Assembly: GCA_023374025.1 (NCBI GenBank)
Contig: SIJG01000020.1
Span: 1,787,020 to 1,851,019, forward strand
Reading direction: 5' to 3'
DNA from: Heterodera schachtii
Taxonomy: Eukaryota > Nematoda > Chromadorea > Rhabditida > Heteroderidae
Length of the DNA: 64,000 bases
Positions within the stretch are counted from its first letter, which is position 1; each line of letters starts with the position of its first letter. Below, one piece after another: positions 47,700 to 60,075 of this stretch. The position numbers and the translations under genes were made by a program. The notes under the pieces are model-generated. The model ran no database searches, was not told the origin of the DNA, and worked only from the letters and a program-made list of their open reading frames with translations.

Positions 47700-48790
47700 T
47701 CGAAATTTTTAATTGATAGAATTTCAGAATTTTTTTTTGACCTTACGGTTACAATGCTAAGAACTGCAACTGTCCATAGGCCAAAATTTATCTCTAATGA
47801 CCTCTATTAGCCATAAAAAAAATTTCCTTAAAGCGTAGAAGTGATTAAAATATGGGGGAAAACCTCCAGATTTGGCACTTTAGACCGCCTCCGCACTAAT
47901 TAATTTCTAATGAGCTAATGACATCTAATCTCTTGAAGCACGCAGAAATATTCAAATAAATCTTTTTATTCGAAGCGAAAATATTTGGAAACTTAAAGAA
48001 TTGGGAGGCTCATTAAATCACCCATAAAATAAAATGCCAACCCCCCCCCCCCCCACAAATACAAAAATAGAATTATGATATTCATTTGTCAGTCCTAATT
48101 AATCTCTTCTAATCACCTCCTCAATGTTCCTAAAATATTTACATAAAGCGTAGAAATGTCAAAAATGTTTTGAAAGTGAATAAATCGCCTAATTGATACT
48201 AATTAATCTCTAATGAGCTAAATAGTCGCTCATAAAAATACTCGAAATGCAAAGAAATGTTTATTTGAAAGGCAAAATAGGAAGGAAATTATACAGAATT
48301 TGGCCCATTAAAGCACCCAATAATCGATTTTAAGAAAGCCTATAGGAATTTGGAGCTTAAATTGCTCAAAATAGTCCTAATTAATTTCTCTATAACCCTA
48401 TGAAAATATTCAAAATCTAAGAAAGTATTTTTATTATTTTTTTTGCGGAAAAATCCATAGGATTTTGAATGTTAGTGTTAGAACGACCATAATCAGGCCT
48501 AATTAGTTTCTCTAATGACCTCTAATCGCCCCCCAAAAATAGCCGAAATGTCAAAAAGGTTTTTTTGAAACCAGGAAGAACACCTATAGGATTTGGCCAT
48601 TAAACCGTTAATCGGTCTTAATTAGTTTCTTTAATGACCTCTAATAGCTCTCAAAAATAGCTGAAATGTCAAATTAAAAAAAACAAAACCGGGGAGAACG
48701 CCGATAGGATTTGGCCGTTAAATCGCCCATAAAATAATTACCTCCAATGCCCCCCCCCCAAAAATAGCGCCGAAATGCCAAAAAACAAAT
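47700..48790. repeat. Degenerate tandem array, unit about 110-130 bp
   Basis: About nine diverged units each carry a CTAATTAATTTCTCTAATGA-like block, ACCTCTAAT(C/A)GCC, AAAATA-GC-GAAATG and TATAGGATTTGGCC-type words. Units at 48480-48750 are the most alike. It looks like an old satellite or minisatellite. Confidence 0.7.
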
Positions 48791-48799
48791 TTTTGAAAG

Positions 48800-48815
48800 C
48801 CGATAAATATATCTA

Positions 48816-48846
<31 letters not shown>

Positions 48847-48848
48847 GT
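48800..48848. repeat. (TA)n microsatellite
   Basis: About 24 bases of alternating TA at 48819-48844, flanked by ATATCTATACAT. Confidence 0.9.
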
Positions 48849-49087
48849 ATACAAATAAATATGTTTGACGACGACGACACTGTGATGAAAATTTGTTCTG
48901 CCACTGCTGCTGGACCCATCCGTCCGCTCGCTTCTCCGCCCGCCACAACGGCGGAAAAGTGGCGGGCGGCGGCGGTGGCGACGACGGACGGACGGGTGCT
49001 TTGTGTCACTCATCAAAACGGGCGCCCCCGGGGGCGGGGCGGGGGGGGGCGGTGAGCAAAGAATGCAACGATTTTGGGGGGTGGGGA

Positions 49088-49420
49088 GACAATTGTACTG
49101 CTAAAGTTTTTGTTTTCGCTCATAACTTTTGTTTGAAGCAACCAATTTTGATAATTTTGGCATCATTTGAAAGGTTTAAGTGTGCTTTATTAGCCTAGAA
49201 AATTTCCAAAATTTTTTGCCAAATTTGAAAAAATGATGGCTGCCGAATTGGGGAGGGGGCGTGGGGGCTTACAATTGTACTGCTAAAGTTTTTTTTGCCT
49301 TTTCGCTCATAACTTCTCTTGAAAGTAACCAATTTTGACAATTTTGGCACCATTTAATAGCTCAAAGTGTGCTCTATTAGCCTAGAAAATTTCCAAAATT
49401 TTTTACTAAATTTTGAAAAA
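49088..49420. repeat. ~170-bp direct tandem duplication
   Basis: Two copies of ACAATTGTACTGCTAAAGTT, TTCGCTCATAACTT, AACCAATTTTGA and CTATTAGCCTAGAAAATTTCC, starting near 49091 and 49270. A weaker third part follows at 49460-49540. Confidence 0.75.
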
Positions 49421-51239
49421 AAATTATAGCCAAAAAAATGATTGAAAAAACTCAATTTGTTTGGGACTTTTTTTGGCCATTAACTTTGTTCAAATTTGAC
49501 TAAACCATTTTGAAATTTTGCAAGCTAATAAATCACACTCAGGCTTATCAGCTAATACAGTATTAGACAAATTTGGTTGTTTCAAAGAAAAGTTATGCCG
49601 AATTTTTTTGCGCAAAAAAAACACACAAAAATTGTACGGAGACGGACGAAATCATCGATTTTACTCGTCTCCGTCCGTCGCCGCCGCCGCCGGCGGTGAG
49701 TGACTGATTTGTGAGTGAGCAGTCAGTCGTCGGAGAGTCATTCAGTCACAAATTGGCGGCGGATCGGATGGATCAGCCAGCGACAGCGACGGATAAAACT
49801 TTCATATCGACGGCGATCGGCGGCGACGGATTTTATATATTTTTGTAAAAATAATAATTGAATTGTGCGTATAAAACAAATAATTAATAATAATTTTGTG
49901 TCGCGTCGTTCGAGTGGCTTTTGTGCTTCTGATGTTTCTGCTAATGACTGCTGCTTGTGATGATGATGGACAGAAGAGCAGCAGCTGATTGGATAAAACA
50001 GAAAAAAAGTGGCAACAATTTAATGGAGGGGAATAAATAAATGGGCCAAAAATGTGACAATGAGGCAATGGAATGAATGGTTGGTAAAAACAAAATTTCA
50101 AATTGAAATTTATTGAAAAAAAGAAATGAGAAGGGTGGGGGAATCCCTGGGAGGAAAAACAAATGGATTTCAAATTTAAAAATTGAAATTTAGAGAAAAA
50201 AACGGGGGGGGGGGGTAGAGGGTGGCTTACAAAAAATATCAAATTTTTCGAATTGAAATTTGTTGAAAAAACTGGGAGGGTGTGGGACCCACGGTGAGAA
50301 AAACATAAAATTTAAATTGTTAAAAAACATGATCATTTTCACTTAATTAAGCATCGAAAATTTCTAAATTAGGCAGAAAAAGCGAAAAATAAAATAAAAA
50401 TTGAATGCTAATCCGTAAACATTAAGCAAAATTATAAAAAAAAATTGAGTTTAAAAGCTTCAAAATATCTTTTAAATTTTTTGTTGATTTTTAATTATTT
50501 GTAAATAAAATTGACAATACTCACGGCCATTAAAAGCACATTTCAAATTAAACCATCATAAGCAGGCAGATGATTAAAATTCTCAAAGAATCATCTCTTT
50601 AATTATTCCCTAATTTTTATTTTTATTTATTAATTTTTCCATTAAAATTTACAAAATCCCATTAGGAATTTAGACAGGCGCCGATGGAGAAATGACAATT
50701 AATTTTGGGTCAATTTTTGGTACTTGGAAGCATGCCAATTCCCAACAAACCCCCACATTCTCAATTTTTGATTTTAATTTAACTTTTACAGACCCAAATA
50801 AAAATATTTTAGAATGAAATATATTTTATAAAAATAAAATCGAAAGGACAAAATTTCGTACCAGCAGAGAGTGTTTTGCAATCATTTTTTGTAGCGAATT
50901 ATTTGAATTGATTTTACGACATCAAACAATTAATATAATTTTTCAAACCAATAAATGAATTTTCTTACTAATATTTGTTGAATTAAATAAAGTTAATAAT
51001 TGTTATTCTTAAAAAGTAAATAAAATATGATTTAATTGCAAATCAAAATAATATTTAAAAAAATTTAGAAAACACAAAAAATTTAAATAAAAGATTTTTA
51101 AAAGATTAGGTATTCCAAATTAATTGAGAAAGGATTTTTTTTTGTTTATTATAAAATAAAAAATTCGAAAATTATGGATTACGGAAATACGGCGTTTTTG
51201 GATCCGGAAATCACGGATTATGAATTCCCGTAATTGAAA

Positions 51240-51385
51240 ATGGGAACCGCCCAACTCGCCGCGGCCAACTCGCCGCGGCCATCTCGCCGCGAGAAACTCG
51301 CCGCCGGGGCCAACTCGCCGCGCGCTTTCTCGCCGCGGGGCCAACTCGCCGCGGCCAACTCGCCGCGCCTTGTTTTTTGGCTATC
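51240..51385. repeat. GC-rich minisatellite (AACTCGCCGCGGCC)
   Basis: About nine units of 12-16 bp built on AACTCGCCGCGGCC, with substitutions such as ATCTCGCCGCGAG and TTTCTCGCCGCGGGG. It is an island of almost pure CGCCGC in very AT-rich DNA. The minus-strand frame gives Arg/Ala/Pro/Trp repeats with no known family. Confidence 0.85.
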
Positions 51386-52078
51386 TCGCCGCCAGATTTT
51401 TCGTTGAAAAAAGGCATTAAAAGCAAATCTTTAACAGTTAATTATGTATTCAATGCGTTATATTTAGAGCCCGGACTTTTATGCACGAAAATTTCTCAAA
51501 TAGGCACCTAAAATAGGCACAAAAAATATTAAAAAAAAAATTCAGGGGGTGCACCATAACGGAAAAGTACCCAATCGCATTGTTTTTGTTTTTGGGGCAT
51601 CCCACAAAGTGTCCAAGCCACGAAATGTTCAGAAGAGTAAAAACCCACGAATTGTCCAAAATTTTTTAAAATTTATAAAAACAAAATGAGTCTAATTTGG
51701 TGTTTTTAGGGTTTTCGGGGTCGCTGAATATGAATATAACCTTTATATTATGCCTTGTCTAATCTTAGGCCCATCGGAGCAATAAAAAACTCAAATTCGA
51801 TATTTGGACACTTCGTGGCTTGGACAATTTGTGGGTCAGCGGTTTTTGGACAAAAAATAAAAATTTTAATGTTGTGGAGAGGATTTGAATTTGAATCACC
51901 GTCTAAATTTTGGGCATAACGCCAAAGTAAAAAATAGATTTTTCAAATTTTTTAAGCTTTTAGGCTCTAAAAATAAAAATAAAACCTAAAAATAGGCCTA
52001 ATAACTCGAAAAATAGCTTTAAAAACATTTTTTAATGCGTTTCAGGTAACTGGGGAGTTCAGGAAAAAATAGCCAAAA

Positions 52079-52373
52079 ACTAATTGCGTTTGGGTCCCCC
52101 TTTTGGGTCGAATTTTTTCAAAGCGTAGACAGACATGCAGACAATGCACTATTTCCTTCTTTCTTTTTCTCACCCCTTCCCTTTCCCCACGGCTGCTTAC
52201 TGTCTGCCCTTCCACCCGCCGCAGCCCCACGTAGACAGACAGTCAGACAGTGCACTATTTCTTCCTTCTCTCCACTGGCTATACGGAAGAAAAGAAGGAA
52301 ATAGTGCACTGTCTGCCTGTCTGTCTACGCTTTGAAAAAATTCGACTCAAAAGGGGGACCCAAACGCAATTAG
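52079..52373. mobile_element. Foldback element with ~85-bp terminal inverted repeats
   Basis: The left arm runs ACTAATTGCGTTTGGGTCCC, CCTTTTGGGTCGAATTTTTT, CAAAGCGTAGACAGACATGC and on to AGACAATGCACTATTTCC; the right arm is its inverse complement ending CGCAATTAGT. The middle carries another internal copy of the GTAGACAGACAGTCAGACAG motif. It lies directly upstream of the ELP2 leader, only about 30 bp from the acceptor at 52406. No unambiguous target duplication was seen. Confidence 0.8.
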
Positions 52374-52395
52374 TACCCATCTTTTTATTAGTTTC

Positions 52396-52406
52396 ATAAA
52401 TTACAG
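52396..52406 (+). promoter_or_regulatory. Probable spliced-leader acceptor of ELP2
   Basis: TCATAAATTACAG ends at 52406, 44 bases before the ATG at 52451, with no other ATG between. In a nematode this is a likely trans-splice site. Confidence 0.45.
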
Positions 52407-52450
52407 ATCATTCTGACAACACATCGCATCAATTCATTTATTGTTTTCTT

Positions 52451-55400
52451 ATGACCACGGAACCAAATGGTGTCGTCGTTGACCACCAGCAGCAGCAACA
52501 GAAGTTGCTGTTTGCCTCAACTGCTTGCGCATGTCGTCCAAACACCATGGAGTGGTGCAAAACAACTTCATTTATTGTGTTTGCTTCTCAGAGGACCATC
52601 TGCATTGTCTCTGATCAGGTTTGTTTTTTCCGTTTTTTTCTTTACCTTCGGAATTGGACGGAAATTTTTTTTTTTTCGTTTTTTCAAAGTTAAAAAAAAA
52701 TTGGTGACACTCGGATTTTGCAAAATCAGTGAGTTTTTCTCTGATTTTTCGGCAATCATTAAGAATTGGTATCCCGACGAAAAAAAATGTTAAAAATTTG
52801 TCGGGTATTTTTTCTAGGCTTAAAAAATGCGCTGATCACGAATCTGAGCTCAGATTTTGAAAATCATTGATTTTATCTAAGATTTTTTGTCAACCACTTG
52901 GTTTTTTCGATTTTTTAAATTATTTTTTAAAAAGTTTAGAAATGATTTGGGGTTAAAAAATACTCAGATCACGAATCTAAGCTTTGATTATGCATGAACC
53001 TTCATTTTATCTAACTTTCATCAAGTGTCATTGCAAAGCATTTAGTTTTTCTCTGATTTTCATCAAGTTCTTGATCTTTTTGCAATTTAATTATTCGTCT
53101 CTTAAGGGCCCTTTGAGGCGGGGGTCTGTGGTTCAAATCCGCTTGGCTGCGGATGCTTACTGTAATTTTAACACAAAAAATCATCAAAAATTAAAAAAAA
53201 ATTACTTTTCTATATATTTTCAGCACTTAAAATATTGATTTTGCTGTCAACAAAATTTTAAAAACAAAAACTTGCCAAAAAAACACAAGTAGGTACTTGG
53301 TGAAAAATCATAGTAAACAAATTCAATGATTTTGCAAAACCCAAATTTATTTTTTACCCAAGAAAAATTAATATTTTTTCTCTTCGGGACACAAATTCCG
53401 AAAGATTTTACCTCGTTTTCTATGCATTTTTAAATCTCTACAGTTTCAGCTACCATACCACCGGATCATTGAAACTGTGGAGCGGGCGCACTTGGCTGGC
53501 GAGTTAAGTGCTCATTCTCGCCAATTAAAGGCTATACTTTTTTTTTTCCTGTTTTTTAGATAACATCATTGACTTTGTTGAGAGGAGGAGGAGGCACTTT
53601 GGCAATTGCAAAAACAAAAACGAAGGTTTGCGGGGATTTAATTTTGATAAAAGTCAAAATTAAATTTTTTACATTTCGTTTTTTGGTAAAAAAATAGTTT
53701 TTTTTAAAATTTATTGAAGCATTGATGATTTTTTAGTTTGTTTCCTTACATTTAAGCCAGTTTTGAACTAAAATGTGAAACGCGAAAACTGAATTTTCAA
53801 TTTTTTGTTACAAATCGGGTCCGCGGCTCGGAATTTGGTCCAAATGGGATTGGATTCTCCCCCGACCCACGAAAACCCCCCATAAAATGACTGTATTTCG
53901 AGATGGATATATCGGTACTATTACCTTAATTATTGTTTACAATTAGTAAGTTCACTGTTCTGTACCGCCGCTTCATCCGGAGAATTGGCAATTTGGAAAA
54001 TGTTTAAAACACCAACGACGACAACAACAACAATTGCTGATGGTGATTGTCGTCATGTAATGTGCATCAAAAGAAGTAAATTATGCTATTTCATTATTCT
54101 GCTTGGGGCCTGGAAAAATTTTATGGAAATTTTAATGGAATATATTACAAAAAATGATTGCAAATTAAGAAATATATATTTCCATGAAAATTTTTTTTAT
54201 TTCGAATGACGGGGGGAAAGCCTTCCCCCTGGCTTCGGGCCTGGGTTTTATGAAATAAATCATATTTTTTATGGCTTTCGATATTGGAATGATTTTAGGA
54301 TTCGCAAATTGGCACTCCAAAATCATAATCATTTTTCACAATTTTTTATTTCCAATTTTAGTCAACAAAAAGGCGAGCATCGAACTGTCCAAAATGGCTG
54401 CGTACACAGGCGACACTGACGATGTACTGCTTGCCATTCTTCAATTTGACCACATTGATGTCCAATTTCTGAACTTGGATGGCAATGATGATCAAATTGG
54501 TGCCACCGCCGCCGCCGCCGTTTCATCCCTCAAATTTGGCAGTGCCATTCCCTCCACTTTTGAACTTTCGCACATTTGTGGCGCCGTTGTCATGGCTGTT
54601 GGCTTGTCGAATGGGCTGATTGACATTTTTGTCTCGGAAACGGTCGGTTTTGAAGCAAATTTGAAAATTTTTTATTTTCCAAACTTTTTAGAATTCGTAC
54701 TCTGTCCAGAAGAAATTGTCCCTTGACTTATGCGGTAGCAACAAATCGTGGACCCGCGCCTTGGCATTCAATGGTAACAATTTAGGGAGTGGCTCGTACC
54801 CATTAAAAAAAAATTTCAATTTTGAAAAATTCTTAAGCGATTTTTTTAAAAATTGACGACTAATTACTGACTTTTTTCAAAAAGAATTTCCAAAAAAACC
54901 GCTGAAAAAATAATAAAAAAATTTTTCTTGATTTTTTATGAAAAATTTATGGGTTTGAAAATTTTTTAAAAAAAGTGAGAAATTAGTGCACCCAACAATT
55001 TATTGGCATTAAACCACAGTTGAAGTTTAAAACAAATTTAGTTGGTCAAGATGGACAGTGCCACAATTTGTCGCTTGCCGCAGCAACCGATGGGCTAATC
55101 AAAATTTGGCAATTTGTCGGCGGCGGCGGTGACCAATTAACTGTGACACCACTCGCTAATGATGATGACCAACAGCTCAAAATGAACCAACAAACATTTT
55201 GCATCGAAAGTAAGTACCACACTTATTATTGTTGGGTGAAAATTTTCAGCAATTTTTGGCATATTAAAAAAAAAAATTTATTGTTGGCAATTCAGCATAA
55301 AATTTTGAAAAAGTAACAAAAGTTATATTTTTATGAATTTTTTTGAAAAAATCGGGGGGGGGGGGGAGGGACCGAGGAGCTTATCCCTTTATTGTTTTGT

Positions 55401-58400
55401 TAAATTTCAATTTTTTTTTATTACTTTTTTAAGATGGCGTCGCTCATCCGATCTCTGTCACTTTGGAATCCGTCCTACATGCGCATACCGGCCCAATTTA
55501 TGCACTTGGTAAAGTCCCCCCTACAATGCGAAATGAGGGTTTTTTATAAAAAATTTTCTAAGATTTTTCTTGAAAAATTTCTACGGTTTGAATTTCCGGG
55601 CAGGGGCAGGAAACGAACTGTTCCTCGCTAATGTATTCTTCCATTTTTAGCATGGCATCCAAATCGTTTGGAGTTGCTTTCGTCTGGCGCCAACCAAACG
55701 GTGGTCAGATGGTCCTACTCAGTTTCGGTACGGTGTACCCTTTTCCATTGCTTCATAATTTCCCAAAAAAAAAATTTTTTTTTTTTTTTTTGGAATCTCC
55801 AGGACTCCATTTGGCTTCCAATTTCTCGCTTTGGCGACATTGTTGGCGACGAGGTCAATTGCTATGACATCACATATTCGCCATGTGGACGCTACGCATT
55901 GTGCCATTCATTCCTCGGCGGATTCCATTTTTGGGAAATTGACTCCTCGAAGGTGCGCGAATGGGTGGAGCAGGACAAAATCTCGCCGCAAAATTTGTTT
56001 CTTTTTTATTTTAGAAAAAAATACAGATAGATATCAAAAATTTTGTGTTACCTAGCCTAATTCGAAATTTTTTTTTATTAAGAAATTTAAGGAATTAACA
56101 AAAAGTTTTCATTTGTTTTTTGGAGATTCAGCAAATTTGTTTTTCAATAACATCTAGGTCCTAAATTTTTTTTTATTTTTCAAAATTTTTTTATTTGTTT
56201 TTCGGCGAGGTTTTGTCCCGGAGATGTTTCGAGGTTTACCTGTGAATGGGAAAAATGTTTAAAAAAAAAATTCAATTTCGTTTGTTTCAGGGTGTGGTGT
56301 TACCCAAGTGTTTCCCCATTAGCGGACACTTTGCCGAAGTGACCGACCTTTGCTGGTCCCCGGATGGGTCTTTTTTGCTCAGTTGCTCTGCCGACATGAC
56401 GACACGGATTTTTGCCAAGCACAAACAGGTATGTCCGTTGGGTGCATTCATTTCATCCCCCCCCCCCCCCCAAGAAATTTTTAAAAAAATTTTTAAACCC
56501 AGAAAATCCTTGAAAATTTTTTATGAGAAATTCCAAGAAATTTTTTTTGACAGTTTTTAAGCGATTTTTTAGGAAATTTTTTGGAAAAACTTAATAATTC
56601 ATTATAAATTTTCGTTTTTTTGAAAAATTTCTAACGTTGGAATTAAAAAAAAGGGGGGGGGGGGGGTGGGGTGGGGAAGAGATGAGGGGGTGGATAAATA
56701 ATCTGCTCCTCATTTGTCAGTCCGTTTCTTTTTAGCCCTATTTTTCATTTTTTTTAGTTGGACTTTTTCTTCGAAATTGCCAGGCCCCAAACACATGGTC
56801 ATCCAATTAATTGTCTGACCTCAGTTGACCGGTAAGCGGAGTCAGTAATATTTGGCAGTAATTAATTACCCCCCCCCCCCCCTATTTTTCAGCAATTTGT
56901 TCGTTTCTGGGGGAGAGGAGAAAATTTTCCGCGTGTTTCAGGCCACTTCATCATTCGCCCAAAATTTGGCCAATCTCTCCGATTGTTCAACAAAGACGGT
57001 AAAACTTTTTCTCATTTTTAATACCAATTCATTTGATATGACTCATTTTTGCTGTTGAAACGTGAAAATTTGAGCCAAAACGACGAAATTAAAAATTTTT
57101 TTTTGCTCTTTTTCAATTCAGGATCCTTTTTTTTATGTCGTTTTTAAATGGTTTTGAATAGTTTGAGACCCGAATTTTCGAATTTAAAAAATTAGAATTT
57201 TCAAAATTTTTCTACTTTTTTTTTGAATTATGAAATCCAATAAAAATGAGTTGGCGAAAAACAAATTGCCCATTTATATTTTTTGAAGCTCATTAGTGTT
57301 AAAAGTTGCAAACATTTTTAGGATCCAATGTCTGGTGATGCGTGCCTTTCTTCACGCCGTCTTCCAATTGCCGCCGCGTTCCAAACGGAGCTGACACTGA
57401 CAAACACAGCGGTCACCGAATTTGATGATGGTGAAGGTGGCAATGATGAAGCTGGGCAAGGCGGCGATGCTTTTGCACCGGCGAAATCCCTTTTATTCAC
57501 CGGCAAGTGAAAACCAATTACAAATCCCTCTAATTTCCTACCAATATCGAAAAATTTGCATATATTTCCGTGGGGACGGGACAAAATCTTGGCGCCTGAA
57601 ATTTTTTTATAGGAAAATTTCAAGAAAAAAAATTTTCTGTGATTTTTTTTCTAAATTTTGATGCATTTCTGAGATGCACCTTTTTACGTGTTTTCTTGGA
57701 TTTTAAATCTTTGAAAAACGAATTTTAGAGCCACCACGTGAGGATCAGTTGAGCAAACTCACGCTTTTCCCTGAAGAGCACAAACTTTACGGGCATGGTA
57801 AGAGTAATGGCATTTGCTTTGTCTTGTTTTTTCTCAATTTTGCACTTTTTATTTTTAGGGTTTGAAGTTTTTTCCTGCGTTTCAAGTCGGAATGGGCGAG
57901 TTTTGGCGACTTGTTGCAAGGTTTTTTATAAAAATTAATTACTATTTAAAAACCAGAAAAAAAAATTTTCGTAGATAATTTTTTCGGATATTCTAAAATT
58001 GCACAAAAATTTTTCAATTTACTGCAATTAGTTATTTCATTTTTGAGTTTAGGCCAGTCATTCTGAACATGCCGCCATCCTTTTGTGGGACACACGCACT
58101 TGGAAACTGATGAACACCTTGAAAGCTCATCAGGTTTGACACGGTCAGGCGCTACCCCCCCCCCCCCCTTGAAATGAAAATTTACAAAATTTTCAAGAAA
58201 AAAAATTCAAAATTTTATGAAATTTTGCATATTATCATTTTGTTTTTCGTCCTGTCGCTCAAATTTTGCACTAACAAAATAGGAAAGCAATTTTTTGGCC
58301 CAAAGAGCAATACGCTTCAAAAAAAATTTTCATTTTTTTTTTGCAGTTGACTGTCACCCGCTTGTCCTTTTCACACGGTCATTCATATTCTTTGCTCATT

Positions 58401-59805
58401 TTTATGTCACTCTTAAGCAAATTGGCTTTTCTCTTTATTCAGATGACCAATTTTTGCTTAGTGTTTCAAGGTAATTTGCTTTTATTCGGCTTTTGTTATT
58501 ATTACGATTATTGGATTTACAATTTTACCCATTTTTAGGGACAGAAATTGGGCACTTTTCCGTCGTCCAACGGATGCTCCGTCTCCATTTGCGTATACAA
58601 TTTTTCAAGTGTCGGCAAAGGGCCAAGGACACAGCCGAATCAGTCAGTTTTTTACTCATTTAAAAAAAAAAATTTCGGCATAGGCGTTTTGGGAAAGATT
58701 TTGTGGTCCAGCGGTACTGATTAGGGATGGCATGGAGTTTTAATTTCCGAAAATTTTTTGGATCCGAATTCCGTTTTCCGAAAGTTTTCGGGGCCTCGGA
58801 ATGCCATCAATTTCTCTGCTGGTGCCAATAAACGCGGCCGTGAAAAAAATTTTTTTTTTTTTTTTTTTGTACATTTGCATACTTTTTCTGTTTTAGTTTG
58901 GGATTGTGCCTGGGCCTCGGACGCCCATTTGTTTGCCACTTGCTCACGGGACAAAGCGCTGAAAGTGTGGCGCATTTGTGCGGCGGTGGAACACCAACAA
59001 CAACAACATGACGAAGAATTGGAAGAAGTCAAACAAATTGCCAATTTTGTCGGGCCTGCTCCCCAAACGGCGGTTGACATTGCACCGGGGAAAACCCAAG
59101 AGAGGTTAGGGGGGGGGGCATTTTAGAAATTTCATTTCGGCACTTTCTTTTCTACTTTATTGGGGGTTTTCCGGGTCGCTAATCCCAAATCTAATAGCAA
59201 TTTTAACAAATCCCTTACCTGAACTCAAACAGAAAGTCGAAAATTTGAGTTTTTCGGATTTCGCTTTTTTTGCTCTAGGGAATCGAAACTGGGTTAATAG
59301 GTGTGAGATGCGTGATTGTCGACCCGAAAACCCCCAAAACAATGTTTTGACAACTTTATGACCCAAATTTTGCAAACAAAATGGCATCCTCCCCTATGGT
59401 TTTTCGAAATTTTCGGGTGATTAAAAAAAAGCATCGTTGGCGGTAGTGGGATAAAGCGAAAGTGACCAAAATTCCAAATATTTGGCTAATTTTTCATGCT
59501 TTGAATTGCTTTCCCATTCTCTTTTTAAGGCTCTATTTGATTGCGGTTGGCTTCGAGAATGGCACAATTGTTCTCCTCGAGTTTGATCCCATTTCAAAAG
59601 TGCTCCGAAAGCGTCTTCAATCATCACATTTTCATTCCGGCAGTATCAGTCGACTGAGGTGTACAAAATTTTTTAAAATTTTATTTATTTTTTTGTTTTT
59701 TAAAGGTTTTGTTCTGCCGTCGACACGAAGAAAGAAAAAAGTGACCATTTTTTGTTGGCCTCTGCAAGTTGTTGCATTGTTAAAATTCATGGAATTGAAG
59801 AATAA
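52451..59805 (+). CDS. elp2: Elongator complex protein 2 (ELP2), WD40 scaffold
   Basis: Subunit of the Elongator complex (ELP1-ELP2-ELP3 core) that modifies wobble uridines of tRNAs; ELP2 is a double WD40 propeller. Exons: 52451-52618, 53450-53530, 53560-53625, about 53947-54042, 54362-54642, 54692-54773, 55042-55209, 55434-55508, 55651-55727, 55803-55964, 56291-56428, 56758-56831, 56893-56998, 57322-57502, 57729-57797, 57859-57920, 58053-58133, 58347-58377, 58443-58470, 58539-58642, 58897-59104, 59530-59658, 59706-59805. About 855 residues; human ELP2 is 826. Family blocks include LSLDLCGSNKSWTRALAF, SISVTLE-type repeat linkers, ISGHFAEVTDLCWSPDGSF, TTRIFA, FFEIARPQTHGHPINCL, LFVSGGEEKIFRVF, TEPPREDQL, KLYGHGFEVF, EHAAILLWDTRTWK, SVSRDRNWALF, WDCAWASDAHLFATCSRDK and a C-terminal ASCCIVKIHGIEE. 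The exon ending at 57502 uses a GC donor (GCAAGT). The second and third exons need a 29-nt GC-AG intron, and the join to the fourth does not keep frame with canonical sites, so that part is uncertain. Confidence 0.95.
53098..53160 (+). repeat. Possible tRNA-like fragment in ELP2 intron 1
   Basis: GTGGTTCAAATCCGC resembles a tRNA B box and is followed by CTTGGCTGCGG. No A box or full cloverleaf is visible. Weak call. Confidence 0.2.
54785..55010. repeat. Hairpin element family H1 in an ELP2 intron
   Basis: Intron 54774-55041 carries AAATTCTTAAGCGATTTTTT, a TAATTACTGACTTTTTTC core and CCAAAAAAACCGCTGAAAAA, and ends with GAAATTAGTGCACCC. It is the same order as the H1 copies in the AUTS2-like gene. 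Confidence 0.55.
56020..56245. repeat. H2-type repeat remnant in an ELP2 intron
   Basis: Intron 55965-56290 ends its AT-rich core with TTTTTCGGCGAGGTTTTGTC and CGGAGATGTTTCGAGG, the right-end layout of the H2 family seen at 20090-20115 and 23262-23312. The left end is not clear. Confidence 0.4.
56440..56690. repeat. Hairpin element family H1 in an ELP2 intron
   Basis: Intron 56429-56757: left end GGGTGCATTCATTTCATCCC plus poly(C), core TTTTTAAGCGATTTTTTAGG and CTTAATAATTCATTATAA, and right arm GAAAAATTTCTAACGTTGG followed by poly(G). It is the same family as 21330-21650. Confidence 0.6.
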
Positions 59806-60075
59806 CGTTATTTTATGTTTTTTTATGTCCAATGATTTTCCCAAAAAATTTGTTATGGGCTATCGCCCTTCTCACCCCCCCCCCCCCCTCGCCGCTCATC
59901 TGTTGGAAAATTGGGCATTGACGCATTTATTTTACAAATGAAATGATGGGGAAGCGAAACACAAAAGAAAAGAGGACAATCCGAGAAGACAAATGAGATA
60001 TAGGCCCTATGATGAGATCACTGATGATATTATCTATTTTTGCACTTTGCCATTCATTCTTTTACCATCGACTGA
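59806..60075. other. Convergent 3' ends: ELP2 (plus) and chimeric minus-strand gene
   Basis: The stops at 59805 (plus) and 60076 (minus) face each other across 270 bp. On the minus strand AATAAA lies at about 59929-59936 (plus TTTATTTTAC), 140 bases after the minus stop, and suits a polyadenylation signal. A C run is at 59876-59888. No gene is seen between. Confidence 0.5.

Larger units (their letters stand above)
39698..52400. other. 12.7-kb stretch without a recognisable gene
   Basis: I read both strands and found no exon chain with conserved protein motifs. The stretch holds tandem repeats, foldback elements and homopolymers listed separately. GC-rich patches at 48880-49070 and 49660-49800 contain CpG-rich CGTCCGTCGCCGCC words and might be promoter regions; the second is followed by a GGTGAGTGA donor-like sequence, but nothing upstream reads as coding. 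The remaining AT-rich DNA shows nothing. Confidence 0.5.
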
